DNA of 9,702 nt from Acidimicrobiaceae bacterium (GCA_003158835.1 PMLI01000547.1:1-9702); one strand, 5' to 3'; shown: positions 1-6,780, counted from the first letter of the stretch. Numbers and translations: made by a program. Notes: generated by a model from the letters alone, not told the origin.

Positions 1-582
1 GGCTGCGGCAAGACGACGACCTTGCGCCTGATCGCCGGCCTGGAGGAACCTACCGCGGGCGCCATCGCCATCAACGGCCAGGCAGTGAACGGGCTTCCGC
101 CCAAGGACCGCGACGTGGCCATGGTTTTTCAGCACTACGCGCTGTATCCCCACCTGTCGGTCTATGACAACATGGCCTTCGGGCTGAAGCTCCGTCATTT
201 TCCCAGGGCGGAGATTGCCCAGCGCGTCAAGGACACCGCGCAGATCCTCGGCCTCTCCGCCTGCCTGGAGCGTAGCCCTGCCGCGCTCTCCGGCGGCCAG
301 CGGCAGCGGGTCGCGATCGCGCGGGCGCTCGCTGGCGCGCCGCCGCTCCTCCTCGCCGACGAGCCGACGGGCGCGCTCGACTCCGATGGGGGCCGGGAGG
401 TGCTCGAACTGTTCCGCCGGCTCCACGCCGGCGGTCAATCGATCCTTCTCGTCACCCACGACGAGTCCGTGGCGGCCCCGGCCACCCGCATCGTGCACAT
501 GCGCGACGGCCGCATCGAAAAAGAGGAGGTGGGCGCGGGGGCTTCCGCCACTGAAGCGGCGGTCGTGGCCATGCCGACATGA
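1..582 (+). CDS. ABC transporter ATP-binding protein (5' end outside window), hybrid of importer and MacB/LolD type
   Basis: ATP-hydrolysing subunit of an ABC transporter; it would sit on the inner face of the membrane and power a permease not seen here. The reading frame is open from base 1 and starts inside the Walker A loop (GCGKTTT, fragment residues 1-7), so roughly the first 35-40 residues are missing. Visible motifs are the Q-loop (VFQHYALYPHLSV, Q44), the ABC signature LSGGQRQR (96-103), Walker B LLLADEP (116-122, catalytic E121), the D-loop GALD and the switch H153 in VTHDE. The part before the signature resembles MalK/UgpC sugar-importer ATPases (LPPKDRDVAMVFQ, NMAFGLKLR). The part after it resembles MacB/LolD ATPases (DEPTGALDS, LVTHDESVA, MRDGRI). 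The TOBE regulatory domain expected at the C-terminus of MalK-type proteins is absent. The stop overlaps the kinase start as ATGA, so the two are probably co-translated. The ABC ATPase call is certain; the substrate is unknown. Confidence 0.95.
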   Translation, partial: GCGKTTTLRLIAGLEEPTAGAIAINGQAVNGLPPKDRDVAMVFQHYALYPHLSVYDNMAFGLKLRHFPRAEIAQRVKDTAQILGLSACLERSPAALSGGQRQRVAIARALAGAPPLLLADEPTGALDSDGGREVLELFRRLHAGGQSILLVTHDESVAAPATRIVHMRDGRIEKEEVGAGASATEAAVVAMPT

Positions 583-2771
583 GCACCCCCATCATCGTCA
601 GCCAGCTCGGCGAGGTCCGGGAGGGTGCCAGGCGCAGCCGGGAGGAAGGGGGCTTGCCGCGCACGGCCGAGGCCAAGCCGTTCGCCACCGTTGTATCCCT
701 CACCCTGGGGCTGGTGGCGCTGGCCGGCGCCGGAGCCGGCCCCGCCATCGACACGCACAGTGACCTCGCCACCGAGGTCGTGCGGGCCGCCGTGGTGGTC
801 GCCTTCGCCGCGGCCGGCCTGATCGCCCTGGTGAGGCGGCCCGACGAGCGCCAGCCCCTGGTGGTGCTCCTGGCCGCCGCCCTGGGCGGCGTGGCGTCGG
901 CGTCCGCCGCGCTCGTCTATGTCCACGGCCACGGGGGGACCGTGGCGTCGGGCTTCGTGCCCCTGGCGCGCCTGGGCGAGCCGCTAGCTCTGGCCCTGCT
1001 GCCCGTCGCCGCCATGCACATCCTGTTCGGGATCCCGGACGGGATGTGCCGGCTGAGCCGCCTGGTCGTCGCCGGCGGCTACGTGGTGGGCCTGGCTCTG
1101 GGCCTGGCTCTGTGGGCCCAGCGGCCCGCCCTTGCCTTATGGCCGGTGGCGGCCGAGGCGGTGGTGGCCGTCGCCATCGGGGCCGGTGTCTCCCAGCGCC
1201 GGTACGCGCGCTCGACCGGGCTCGAACGTCAGCGTATGCAGTGGTTCGGCTGGGCGGCCGCCATCGCTCTGGTGTCGCTGCTGGTGGCGCTGGCGCTCCG
1301 GGCCCTGCTGGACTGGCCGACCCGGGCGCCGCTGGTCCTCACCGTCGCTCTGGTGCCTTTCGCCGCCGCCGTCGCCATGTGCAGCACCCGCCGCCTGGCC
1401 GGCCGCATCGACCGGATCCTGGCTCACACCGTTTCCATTGCCGGCCTCACCTGTGTGGTGGCGGCCGTCTACCTGGTGGTGGTGGCGGGCCTGGGGAACA
1501 CGCCCACCCGCAGTGAAAGGTCCTTGCTGGTGCTATCGATGATCTCGGCCGCCGTCGCCGCCCTGCTGTACGGGCCTGCCCGCCAGCGGCTCACCCTCTA
1601 CGCCAACCGCCTCGTATACGGCGAACGGGAGGCGCCCGATGCCGTCCTGCGCACCTTCGGCAGCCGGCTTTCCCGTGCCATCCCCATGGACGAGCTGCTG
1701 CTCCAGGTGGCCGAGTCGCTGCGAAAGACCCTGGCCTTGAGTGCGGCCGAAGTTTGGACCGGTTCGGGTGGCCACCTGGCCCGCTCGATCTCGGTCCCCG
1801 ACGTCCCTTCCACCGACCTCGTGCTGAGACCCGAAGAGGAACCCGTTGTGGCGCGGGCCGGCGTCACGGGGACGGCGTGGCTGAGCGTCTGGCTGCCGGG
1901 CGTGGTGGCCGGGCGGGAGAGCTCGTTGTTGCGGGTCGCCCCCACCACGCACTCCGGCCGTGTACTGGGGCTCATAGTCGCCGTCCGTCCTCCCGGAGGC
2001 GACCAGTTCACCGGCGACGACGACGTCGTGCTAACCGAGCTGGCGCGCCAGGTCGGCCTCGCTCTGCACAACGTCGAGCTCGACTCCGCCCTGCAGAAAT
2101 CGCTGGAGGACCTCCGGCTCCAGGCCGAGCAGCTCCAGGAATCGCGGGCGCGCATCGTGGCCGCCTCCGACGCCGCTCGCCGCCAGATCGAGCGTAACCT
2201 GCACGACGGGGCTCAGCAGCACCTGGTGGCGCTGGCTGTCAACGTCCGCTTGGCGCGCCGGCTGGCCGAGACCGACCCGGCCGGGTCCCTGGAGATCCTC
2301 GACCAGCTGGGCGAGGGCCTGCAAAACGCGGTACAGGAACTGCGTGCCCTGGCTCACGGCATCTACCCCCCGCTGCTGGCGGACAGGGGCATCGAAGAAG
2401 CCTTGCGAGGCGCGGCGGGGCGGGCCGCCCTGCCCACGCAGGTGGAGGCGGCAGGGTTGCGCCGGTACTCGCCGGAGATGGAGGCGGCCGTCTATTTCTG
2501 CTGCCTGGAGGCCCTGCAAAACGCCGGCAAGCACGCCGGGACAGGCGCTTGCGCCACCGTCAAGGTGTGGGAGGAGCCCGCCGCTCTTCGCTTCCAAGTT
2601 GTAGATGACGGAGCCGGGTTCGACGCCCGCGGCGCCAAGGGCAAGGGCGCCGGCTTTGTCAACATGGCCGATCGGGTCGGTGCCATGGGTGGGACGGTAC
2701 AGGTCAACTCGGCCCCGGGCCAGGGCACCACGCTCTCGGGCCGTATCCCCCTATCGGCGCTGGTGGCATGA
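579..2771 (+). CDS. Membrane sensor histidine kinase, NarL/DesK class (HisKA_3), 730 aa
   Basis: Senses a signal at or in the membrane, autophosphorylates on histidine and passes the phosphate to a response regulator. Residues about 36-331 hold roughly nine or ten hydrophobic helices. A GAF-like region (about 355-505) and a short coiled linker follow. The HisKA_3 dimerisation helix has the phospho-acceptor H542 in RNLHDGAQQHL, followed by the ELRALAHGIYPPLLADRG signature of this class (587-604). The HATPase_c domain shows an N-box (EALQNAGKHAG, N648), a G1 box (DDGAGFD, 676-682) and a glycine-rich G2 region ending GGTVQVNSAPGQGTT. The segments around RYARSTGLERQRMQW and ANRLVYGEREAP are typical of actinobacterial kinases with a ComP-like membrane part. 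The ATG at 579 overlaps the ATPase stop by 4 bp and lacks a clear Shine-Dalgarno sequence, which suggests translational coupling. The likely partners are the two convergent regulators downstream. The signal is unknown. Confidence 0.95.
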   Translation: MSTPIIVSQLGEVREGARRSREEGGLPRTAEAKPFATVVSLTLGLVALAGAGAGPAIDTHSDLATEVVRAAVVVAFAAAGLIALVRRPDERQPLVVLLAAALGGVASASAALVYVHGHGGTVASGFVPLARLGEPLALALLPVAAMHILFGIPDGMCRLSRLVVAGGYVVGLALGLALWAQRPALALWPVAAEAVVAVAIGAGVSQRRYARSTGLERQRMQWFGWAAAIALVSLLVALALRALLDWPTRAPLVLTVALVPFAAAVAMCSTRRLAGRIDRILAHTVSIAGLTCVVAAVYLVVVAGLGNTPTRSERSLLVLSMISAAVAALLYGPARQRLTLYANRLVYGEREAPDAVLRTFGSRLSRAIPMDELLLQVAESLRKTLALSAAEVWTGSGGHLARSISVPDVPSTDLVLRPEEEPVVARAGVTGTAWLSVWLPGVVAGRESSLLRVAPTTHSGRVLGLIVAVRPPGGDQFTGDDDVVLTELARQVGLALHNVELDSALQKSLEDLRLQAEQLQESRARIVAASDAARRQIERNLHDGAQQHLVALAVNVRLARRLAETDPAGSLEILDQLGEGLQNAVQELRALAHGIYPPLLADRGIEEALRGAAGRAALPTQVEAAGLRRYSPEMEAAVYFCCLEALQNAGKHAGTGACATVKVWEEPAALRFQVVDDGAGFDARGAKGKGAGFVNMADRVGAMGGTVQVNSAPGQGTTLSGRIPLSALVA
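1088..1111 (+). repeat. Perfect 12-bp tandem duplication inside the kinase gene
   Basis: GGGCCTGGCTCT occurs twice back to back (1088-1099 and 1100-1111). It encodes GLAL-GLAL (residues 171-178) within a predicted membrane helix, so the duplication keeps the frame and the hydrophobic character. It probably arose by replication slippage; no regulatory role is evident. Confidence 0.7.
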
Positions 2772-2810
2772 CCCACCGCCCGCCGCCGGCCGCCGCTCCC
2801 CGCCGGCTAC

Positions 2811-2846
2811 GTCAGTTGCTGCCGTTGGGTCAGTTGCTGCTGTTGG
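2811..2846. repeat. Two tandem 18-bp units carrying in-frame stop codons at the end of the receiver gene
   Basis: Two adjacent 18-bp units (2811-2828 and 2829-2846) differ at one position (GTCAGTTGCTGC followed by C or T, then GTTGG). On the minus strand each unit is six codons and holds a TGA in the same frame: the stop used by the receiver gene (2832-2830), and a second TGA exactly six codons further on (2814-2812). The repeat lies at the convergent junction with the kinase gene. The repetition is directly visible; any function is unproven. Confidence 0.75.
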
Positions 2847-3219
2847 CGGCGGTCGTAGACCAGGTGCCTTCCAGGATGTCGGGCCCGAAGCGCTCCTTGT
2901 GAACGTAGGCCAACGCGCCGCAGGTGCGAGCGTCAGCCGGTAGGTCCTCCTCGTCGTAGGTGGAGAGCAGGATCACGTTCGTTCCCTTGTGCACGTCGCG
3001 GATGAGCCGCGTGGCGGCAATGCCCCCCATGCCCTCCATGTTGATGTCCATGAGAACGAGCTGGGGGTTGAGGCGGGCGACGGCTTCGACCGCTTCTTCG
3101 CCCGATTTGGCCTCCCCGATCACCTCGAAGCCGGCCGTGGCCCGCACGACCAGGCGCGCCGCGATCCGGAACGGGGCCTGGTCGTCGACGACCAATACGC
3201 TCACCGCCGGAGTGGGCAT
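2830..3219 (-). CDS. Receiver-only response regulator (CheY-like, no output domain), 129 aa
   Basis: Single phospho-receiver domain that would accept phosphate from a histidine kinase. The acidic pair D12-D13 (VLVVDDQ), phospho-acceptor D58 (LVLMDIN), S86/T87 in LLSTYDE and the conserved K108 (YVHKE) are all present. No DNA-binding domain follows, so it may act by protein contact, as a relay step or as a phosphate sink. I chose the ATG at 3219 because it has an AGGA ribosome-binding site 7 nt upstream and places the domain right at the N-terminus; the frame stays open further upstream, but that sequence is not receiver-like. The residue four after D58, normally proline in DxxMP, is glutamate (DINMEG). 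The gene lies 100 bp downstream of the NarL-type regulator on the same strand and is probably co-transcribed with it. It converges on the kinase gene, its most likely phosphate source. Confidence 0.9.
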   Translation of the reverse strand: MPTPAVSVLVVDDQAPFRIAARLVVRATAGFEVIGEAKSGEEAVEAVARLNPQLVLMDINMEGMGGIAATRLIRDVHKGTNVILLSTYDEEDLPADARTCGALAYVHKERFGPDILEGTWSTTAANSSN

Positions 3220-3226
3220 GAACAAA

Positions 3227-3230
3227 TCCT
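3227..3230 (-). promoter_or_regulatory. Ribosome-binding site of the receiver-only regulator
   Basis: On the minus strand AGGA lies 7 nt before the ATG at 3219. It decides the start codon, since the open frame extends 51 codons further upstream. Confidence 0.55.
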
Positions 3231-3260
3231 GCCAGAGAGCGCCTAAAAGGCCCACTCGGC

Positions 3261-3293
3261 CAGCACCACCAAGGACTGTGGTGTCAGCACCAC
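3261..3293 (-). other. Competing hairpins / direct repeat in the spacer between the two response regulators
   Basis: On the plus strand CAGCACCAC occurs at 3261-3269 and again at 3285-3293, with the complementary GTGGTG between them (3278-3283). In the minus-strand transcript the central CACCAC can pair with the GTGGTG before it (loop CTGA) or with the GTGGTG after it (loop about 8 nt), but not with both. This is an attenuator-like layout. Alternatively, the two 9-bp direct repeats, 24 bp apart, could be a protein-binding site. No U-tract follows, so a simple intrinsic terminator is unlikely. Confidence 0.35.
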
Positions 3294-3319
3294 TTGCGGT
3301 TGCGGACGCCCCGGGTAGA

Positions 3320-3985
3320 TCAGCTCGTGGCCGCCAGGAACAGCAGGACGGCCTTGACCCGGCGGTGGACATCGGGTTCCTCGCTGAGGCCGAGCTTGAA
3401 GAAGATCGAGTTGATGTGCTTTTCCACGGCCCGCTCCGACAGGACCAGAGCGGCCGCGACGGCGGCGTTGTTCTTGCCCTGTGCCATCTCCGCCAGGACT
3501 TCGACCTCCCGTGGGGTGAGCGTCCGCAGCGGCGAGCGGGCGTCCTGGGACCGGGCCTTCACGAGGTTGTCGACCACTTCGGGGTCGATCACCGAACCAC
3601 CCCTGGCCACCTCGCGGATGGCGGACGCCAACTGGCCTATATCCGAGACGCGCTCTTTTAGCAGGTAAGCCCGGCCCTTGGACCCGTTCTCGAGGAAGCG
3701 CAGCGCATAGGCCGGTTCGGAATACTGGCTCAGCACGACGACGCCCAGGTTGGGGTACAGGGCGCGCAGTTCGTTGGCGGCCCGGATGCCCTCGTCGCTC
3801 CCCGTCGGTGGCATGCGGATATCGGTGACCACGACGTCGGGGGAGTTACCTTCCACCGCCTTGAGCAGGGTCGGGTAGTCGACGCAGGCAGCCACGACCT
3901 CGAGATCAGGCTCCAGGTCGATGAGTTTGCCGACGCCCTCTCGTACCAGGTAGTTGTCCTCGGCCAGCACGACTCGGAGGGCCAC
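3320..3985 (-). CDS. NarL/FixJ-family response regulator with LuxR-type HTH, 221 aa
   Basis: Two-domain transcription regulator: an N-terminal receiver takes up phosphate and a C-terminal helix-turn-helix binds DNA. The receiver (about 1-125) has E9/D10, phospho-acceptor D55 in VVVTDIRMPP, S86 in VVLSQYSE and K110 in YLLKER. The GerE/LuxR domain (about 156-200) starts with LTPREVEVLAEMAQG and continues through the recognition helix ERAVEKHINSIFFKLGL. The length is normal for the family. The start is GTG at 3985, which gives the standard N-terminus (MALRVVLAEDN). There is no Shine-Dalgarno sequence, but a TAGGCT element lies 7 nt upstream, so the mRNA may be leaderless. NarL-type regulators pair with HisKA_3 kinases, so the kinase at 579-2771 is the natural partner. 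The genes it controls cannot be read from this window. Confidence 0.95.
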   Translation of the reverse strand: MALRVVLAEDNYLVREGVGKLIDLEPDLEVVAACVDYPTLLKAVEGNSPDVVVTDIRMPPTGSDEGIRAANELRALYPNLGVVVLSQYSEPAYALRFLENGSKGRAYLLKERVSDIGQLASAIREVARGGSVIDPEVVDNLVKARSQDARSPLRTLTPREVEVLAEMAQGKNNAAVAAALVLSERAVEKHINSIFFKLGLSEEPDVHRRVKAVLLFLAATS

Positions 3986-3992
3986 GGGCCAA

Positions 3993-4019
3993 AGCCTATA
4001 ACGGCGTGGCCGGGATCAA
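3993..4019 (-). promoter_or_regulatory. Putative promoter of the NarL-type regulator (leaderless)
   Basis: On the minus strand TAGGCT (3998-3993) fits the actinobacterial -10 pattern TAnnnT and ends 7 nt before the GTG at 3985. TTGATC (4019-4014) could be a -35 box, but the 15-nt spacer is short. It overlaps the stop codon of the upstream hydrolase gene. This is inferred from pattern only. Confidence 0.35.
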
Positions 4020-4864
4020 CCTGATACCAGGTCGACGACCGTTCCCTCGACGCCGGCTTCTACCGGGATGGCGGCGTGCCGGTAGCGGGCGACGATGGCG
4101 TCGATCTCGTCGTCGGTCCGCCACGGGTCGTGGTGGAACAGGACGAGCCGCTTGGCGCCGGCGGCCTCGGCCAGCCCGAGGGCGTAGCCCGGGCACGAGT
4201 GGCCGAAGTAGCCCCGGGCCGGCAGCTCCTCGTCGGTGTACTGGGCATCGTGGAAGACGATGTCCGCCCCGGAGACCAGGCGCACCGCCGCTTCGTGGTA
4301 CTCCCCGAGCCCGGCCGGGCCCGGGCCCATGCCGGTCGGCCAGTGGTCCGACAAGTAGGCCAGGGCGGCCCGCCCGTCCGACACCCGGTAGCCGTAGCTG
4401 CGGCCACCCTTGTGTGGTATCTCCAGGGCCAGGACCTGGAAACCCTCGATTTCGTGCTCCCCGGGCTCCAGGCCGGCGAACTGCCAGCTCCCCCGCAGGT
4501 CCCCTGGCCGGATGGGAAAATGAGGCGGCGACATGGCCCATGAAAGGACAGTTTCCAGGTCGTTCCCGCCCCCCTGCTCTGGTCCGTAGAGGGTGACTTT
4601 GGACCCGGGGCTGTCGCCGCCGCCGAAAAACGGCAGGCCTTGGGTGTGGTCCCAATGCAGGTGCCCCAGCATTATGGCGCCCCGGTAGGGCCGCCCCCCC
4701 AGGAGGGCGGTGAGCCCGCGTATGCCGGTACCGGCGTCGATCACGAGGCTGAAGGGGGCTCCATCGTGGGCAACGGCGAGGGAAGAGGTGTGACCCCCGT
4801 AGCGCAGGAACTCGGCTCCGGGCGCCGGCGTCGAGCCCCGGGCCCCTAAGACCTTTATTTGCAC
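4016..4864 (-). CDS. Metallo-beta-lactamase-fold hydrolase, 282 aa
   Basis: Predicted cytoplasmic metal-dependent hydrolase; no signal peptide is visible. The N-terminus (KVLGARGSTPAPG, then RYGGHTSS) matches the branch of the MBL fold that contains PhnP-, PqqB- and cyclic-nucleotide phosphodiesterase-like enzymes. Metal ligands are complete for a two-metal site: H68, H70, D72 and H73 in GHLHWDH, H151 in IPHKGG, D173 in YLSDHW and H244 in FHHDP. Further histidines at 205 (FHDAQY) and 222 (GHSCPG) may line the site. The substrate cannot be named; a phosphodiester is a reasonable guess from the branch. The start is GTG at 4864, which puts the first beta-strand at the N-terminus; no strong ribosome-binding site is seen. 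The gene lies 39 bp after the oxidoreductase gene and 30 bp before the NarL regulator, all on the same strand, so partial co-transcription is possible. Confidence 0.9.
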   Translation of the reverse strand: MQIKVLGARGSTPAPGAEFLRYGGHTSSLAVAHDGAPFSLVIDAGTGIRGLTALLGGRPYRGAIMLGHLHWDHTQGLPFFGGGDSPGSKVTLYGPEQGGGNDLETVLSWAMSPPHFPIRPGDLRGSWQFAGLEPGEHEIEGFQVLALEIPHKGGRSYGYRVSDGRAALAYLSDHWPTGMGPGPAGLGEYHEAAVRLVSGADIVFHDAQYTDEELPARGYFGHSCPGYALGLAEAAGAKRLVLFHHDPWRTDDEIDAIVARYRHAAIPVEAGVEGTVVDLVSG

Positions 4865-4903
4865 CCGGCTATCTTGCCCGGCTGAACGGGCGGCAGGGTA
4901 TTT

Positions 4904-5851
4904 CTAAGGGACGAGGGCGATCTTGCCCGTGGTATGGCCGATGGCCAACGCCCTATGAGCCGCGGCCACCTCGGACAGCGGGTATACGGCAGCGATAACG
5001 ACCTTGAGCCGGCCCCTTTCCGCCAGGCGCACCAGGTCGCCCCGGGCTGCGGCCCTGATCTCGGTCCCGGGATCGCCCCCCGGTCCGGCGCCGAGCACCT
5101 TTATGCCCTCCTCCGTGCCGCGCTGGAACGACACGAGGGTGGCGATCCGGCCCCGGTCGGCCACCAGGGCCAGTGAAGTGCCCATGGCCTCGTCCGTGCC
5201 TACGGCGTCGATGGCCGCGTCCACCCCGGCCGGGGCCAGGGCGCGGACGCGCTCGAGCAGGCCCTCTCCGTAGCTGACCGGCTCCGTCCCGAACTGGCGC
5301 AGGAGGTCATGGTTCTTTTTCTCCGCCGTGCCGATAACCCGCGCTCTGGCATTGACGGCAAGTTGTACCACCATCAAGCCGACGCCACCGGCGGCGCCGT
5401 GGACCACTACCGTGTCGCCTATGCCGACGTTGGTGGCCTGCAGGGCGTGAGCCGCGCTCACACCGGTCAGCATCAGACCGCTCGCCTGTTCGAAGGAAAG
5501 CCCGGCCGGTTTGGCCAGCACGCTCGACGCCGGCACCACCAGGTCGGTGGCGTAGGCGCCCTCGACCGGGAAGGCAATAACTTCGTCGCCGACGTGCAAG
5601 GGACCGCCCGGTCCCTCCGCCCCGTCGCCGAGCGCCCGGACCACGCCGGAAGCCTCTAAGCCCAACCGCATCGGCAACCGGGAGGGGTCGGCACCGTAGG
5701 CACCGCTGTACAGCTTGTAGTCGACCGGGTTGACCCCCGCCGCCCGGACCTGGACGAGGACGTGGCCCGGCCCGGGCTGTTCAACCGGCACCTCCACCAG
5801 TGAGAGGACCTCAGGGCCGCCGAACGCCGTGGCTATCACTGCAGTTGCCAT
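4904..5851 (-). CDS. Zinc-free MDR-family NAD(P)H quinone oxidoreductase-like protein, 315 aa
   Basis: Member of the medium-chain dehydrogenase/reductase superfamily, quinone-reductase branch, which typically reduces quinones or enones with NADPH. The GroES-like N-terminal domain carries AAGVNPVDYKLYSG (38-51) and GLEASGVV (64-71). The Rossmann domain has the nucleotide-binding loop HGAAGGVG (151-158), and the C-terminus ends in the usual HTTGKIALVP. There are no cysteines, so neither the catalytic nor the structural zinc of alcohol dehydrogenases can be present. ATG 5851 was chosen because it gives the family's usual N-terminus (TAVIATAFGGPEVL) and length. The open frame continues 74 codons further up, but that part lacks family features and would overlap the divergent gene. 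The real substrate is unknown; annotation as a general oxidoreductase is safest. Confidence 0.9.
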   Translation of the reverse strand: MATAVIATAFGGPEVLSLVEVPVEQPGPGHVLVQVRAAGVNPVDYKLYSGAYGADPSRLPMRLGLEASGVVRALGDGAEGPGGPLHVGDEVIAFPVEGAYATDLVVPASSVLAKPAGLSFEQASGLMLTGVSAAHALQATNVGIGDTVVVHGAAGGVGLMVVQLAVNARARVIGTAEKKNHDLLRQFGTEPVSYGEGLLERVRALAPAGVDAAIDAVGTDEAMGTSLALVADRGRIATLVSFQRGTEEGIKVLGAGPGGDPGTEIRAAARGDLVRLAERGRLKVVIAAVYPLSEVAAAHRALAIGHTTGKIALVP

Positions 5852-5936
5852 GACTGCTGCAACGGCCGGCGCCGTCCCCGATATTCCTGCCGGCGTGCCA
5901 TTCGCTTGCGGTGCCGGGTGCCCGTGGTCGCGGGCG

Positions 5937-5942
5937 TACCCT
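5937..5942 (+). promoter_or_regulatory. Putative -10 element of a leaderless transcript
   Basis: TACCCT fits TAnnnT and ends 6 nt before the GTG at 5949, so transcription could begin at the start codon. No convincing -35 box is seen. It lies in the 97-bp divergent gap (5852-5948) that must also hold the promoter of the oxidoreductase gene. Confidence 0.3.
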
Positions 5943-5948
5943 TTAGAC

Positions 5949-6728
5949 GTGCTCGAAAAGCGGCCGGACAACCGTCTGCCCAGCGTGGCCCGGGCGGCCA
6001 CCTCGCCCACGGCGATCGTCCTGGCCGGGGCCGGTACCGCCGTCGGTGAAGCGGCCCATCTGGGGACCGCCATAGCGCTGGTCCTGGGCGCGGCCGGCTA
6101 TGGGGGCCGCGTCGCCTGGGCCGCCGTCCGGCGCCGGGTGGCGCTCCGGCGCCGGGGCCGGCGCCACCTGGCCCGGGTCGACCCCTGGTCCGTGCCCGAG
6201 CCCTGGCGCGGCTACACGACCAGGGCGCTCGATGCTCGCAAAGCCGTGCGCCAGCTGGCCCGGGACTGTCCCCCCGGTCCCGTCGCCGACTACTTGTCCA
6301 ATGCCCTGGCACAGGTCGAGAGCGCGGTCGAAGAGTACTGGGCGCTGGCCCGCAGCGGCGCCGCCCTGGCGGGCCCGCCCGGCCGGTCCCACAAAGTCGC
6401 CCAGGAGCTCGACGCCGCCCAGTCGGTCGCGGCGGCCGCCCAGGGCGCCGAAAAGGCCGTGCTGGAGAGCGGAGAGGATGCCCTGGCGTCCGAGCTTCGG
6501 TCTTTGAGGCACCTGGACAGCGTCGCGGCGCTGGTTTCGGCCCGGCTTTCGACCTTGAGCGCCCAGCTGGAGAGCCTGGTCGCGGCGGCCGGGGAGCTGG
6601 TCGTGAGCGCCGGGATCCCCGGGGCCGACCTGTCCGTCGTCGCCTCGCAACTGACCAATCTGACCCGGGCTTTGGAGGAGACGCGCCGCATAATGCCGGC
6701 GCCTGCGCCCGGGGAGGCCCCCGGCTGA
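5949..6728 (+). CDS. Uncharacterised membrane-anchored helical protein next to PspA, 259 aa
   Basis: No function can be assigned. Residues about 20-61 are hydrophobic and Ala/Gly-rich (one long or two short membrane helices) and are followed by a strongly basic stretch (RRRVALRRRGRRH), so by the positive-inside rule the rest should be cytoplasmic. After VDPWSVPEPWR (78-87) the protein is almost entirely alpha-helical with long Ala/Leu/Glu heptad-like stretches (about 95-245) and a Pro/Ala-rich end. I have an uncertain memory of similar 'VDP..EPWR' proteins beside PspA/IM30 genes in other actinobacteria. The gene is 65 bp upstream of the PspA gene on the same strand, which suggests a joint role in membrane upkeep. 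I chose GTG 5949 because a TAnnnT element lies 6 nt upstream; ATGs at 5850 and 5730 would add a non-conserved-looking Ala/Pro/Thr-rich stretch overlapping the divergent gene. Confidence 0.75.
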   Translation: MLEKRPDNRLPSVARAATSPTAIVLAGAGTAVGEAAHLGTAIALVLGAAGYGGRVAWAAVRRRVALRRRGRRHLARVDPWSVPEPWRGYTTRALDARKAVRQLARDCPPGPVADYLSNALAQVESAVEEYWALARSGAALAGPPGRSHKVAQELDAAQSVAAAAQGAEKAVLESGEDALASELRSLRHLDSVAALVSARLSTLSAQLESLVAAAGELVVSAGIPGADLSVVASQLTNLTRALEETRRIMPAPAPGEAPG

Positions 6729-6780
6729 CGCCCCCGGGCCGTTCTGCAAGGACCGAGTCGCCCTGACGCCGGCCTGGTCC

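Noticed and set aside
2785..2807. Possible terminator hairpin (GCCGGC, 11-nt loop, GCCGGC) after the kinase gene
   Set aside because: Six GC pairs with a long loop and no U-tract; such GC-rich inverted repeats are common by chance in this sequence.
3220..3372. N-terminal extension of the receiver-only regulator
   Set aside because: The frame is open, but the ATG at 3219 has a ribosome-binding site and starts the domain correctly; the extension has no receiver features.
2960..3661. Plus-strand open frame (233 codons) opposite the two response regulators
   Set aside because: It is antisense to two complete receiver domains with intact key residues and has no family features of its own.
5852..6073. 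N-terminal extension of the quinone oxidoreductase-like protein
   Set aside because: It has no family features, would overlap the divergent gene, and ATG 5851 gives the usual N-terminus.
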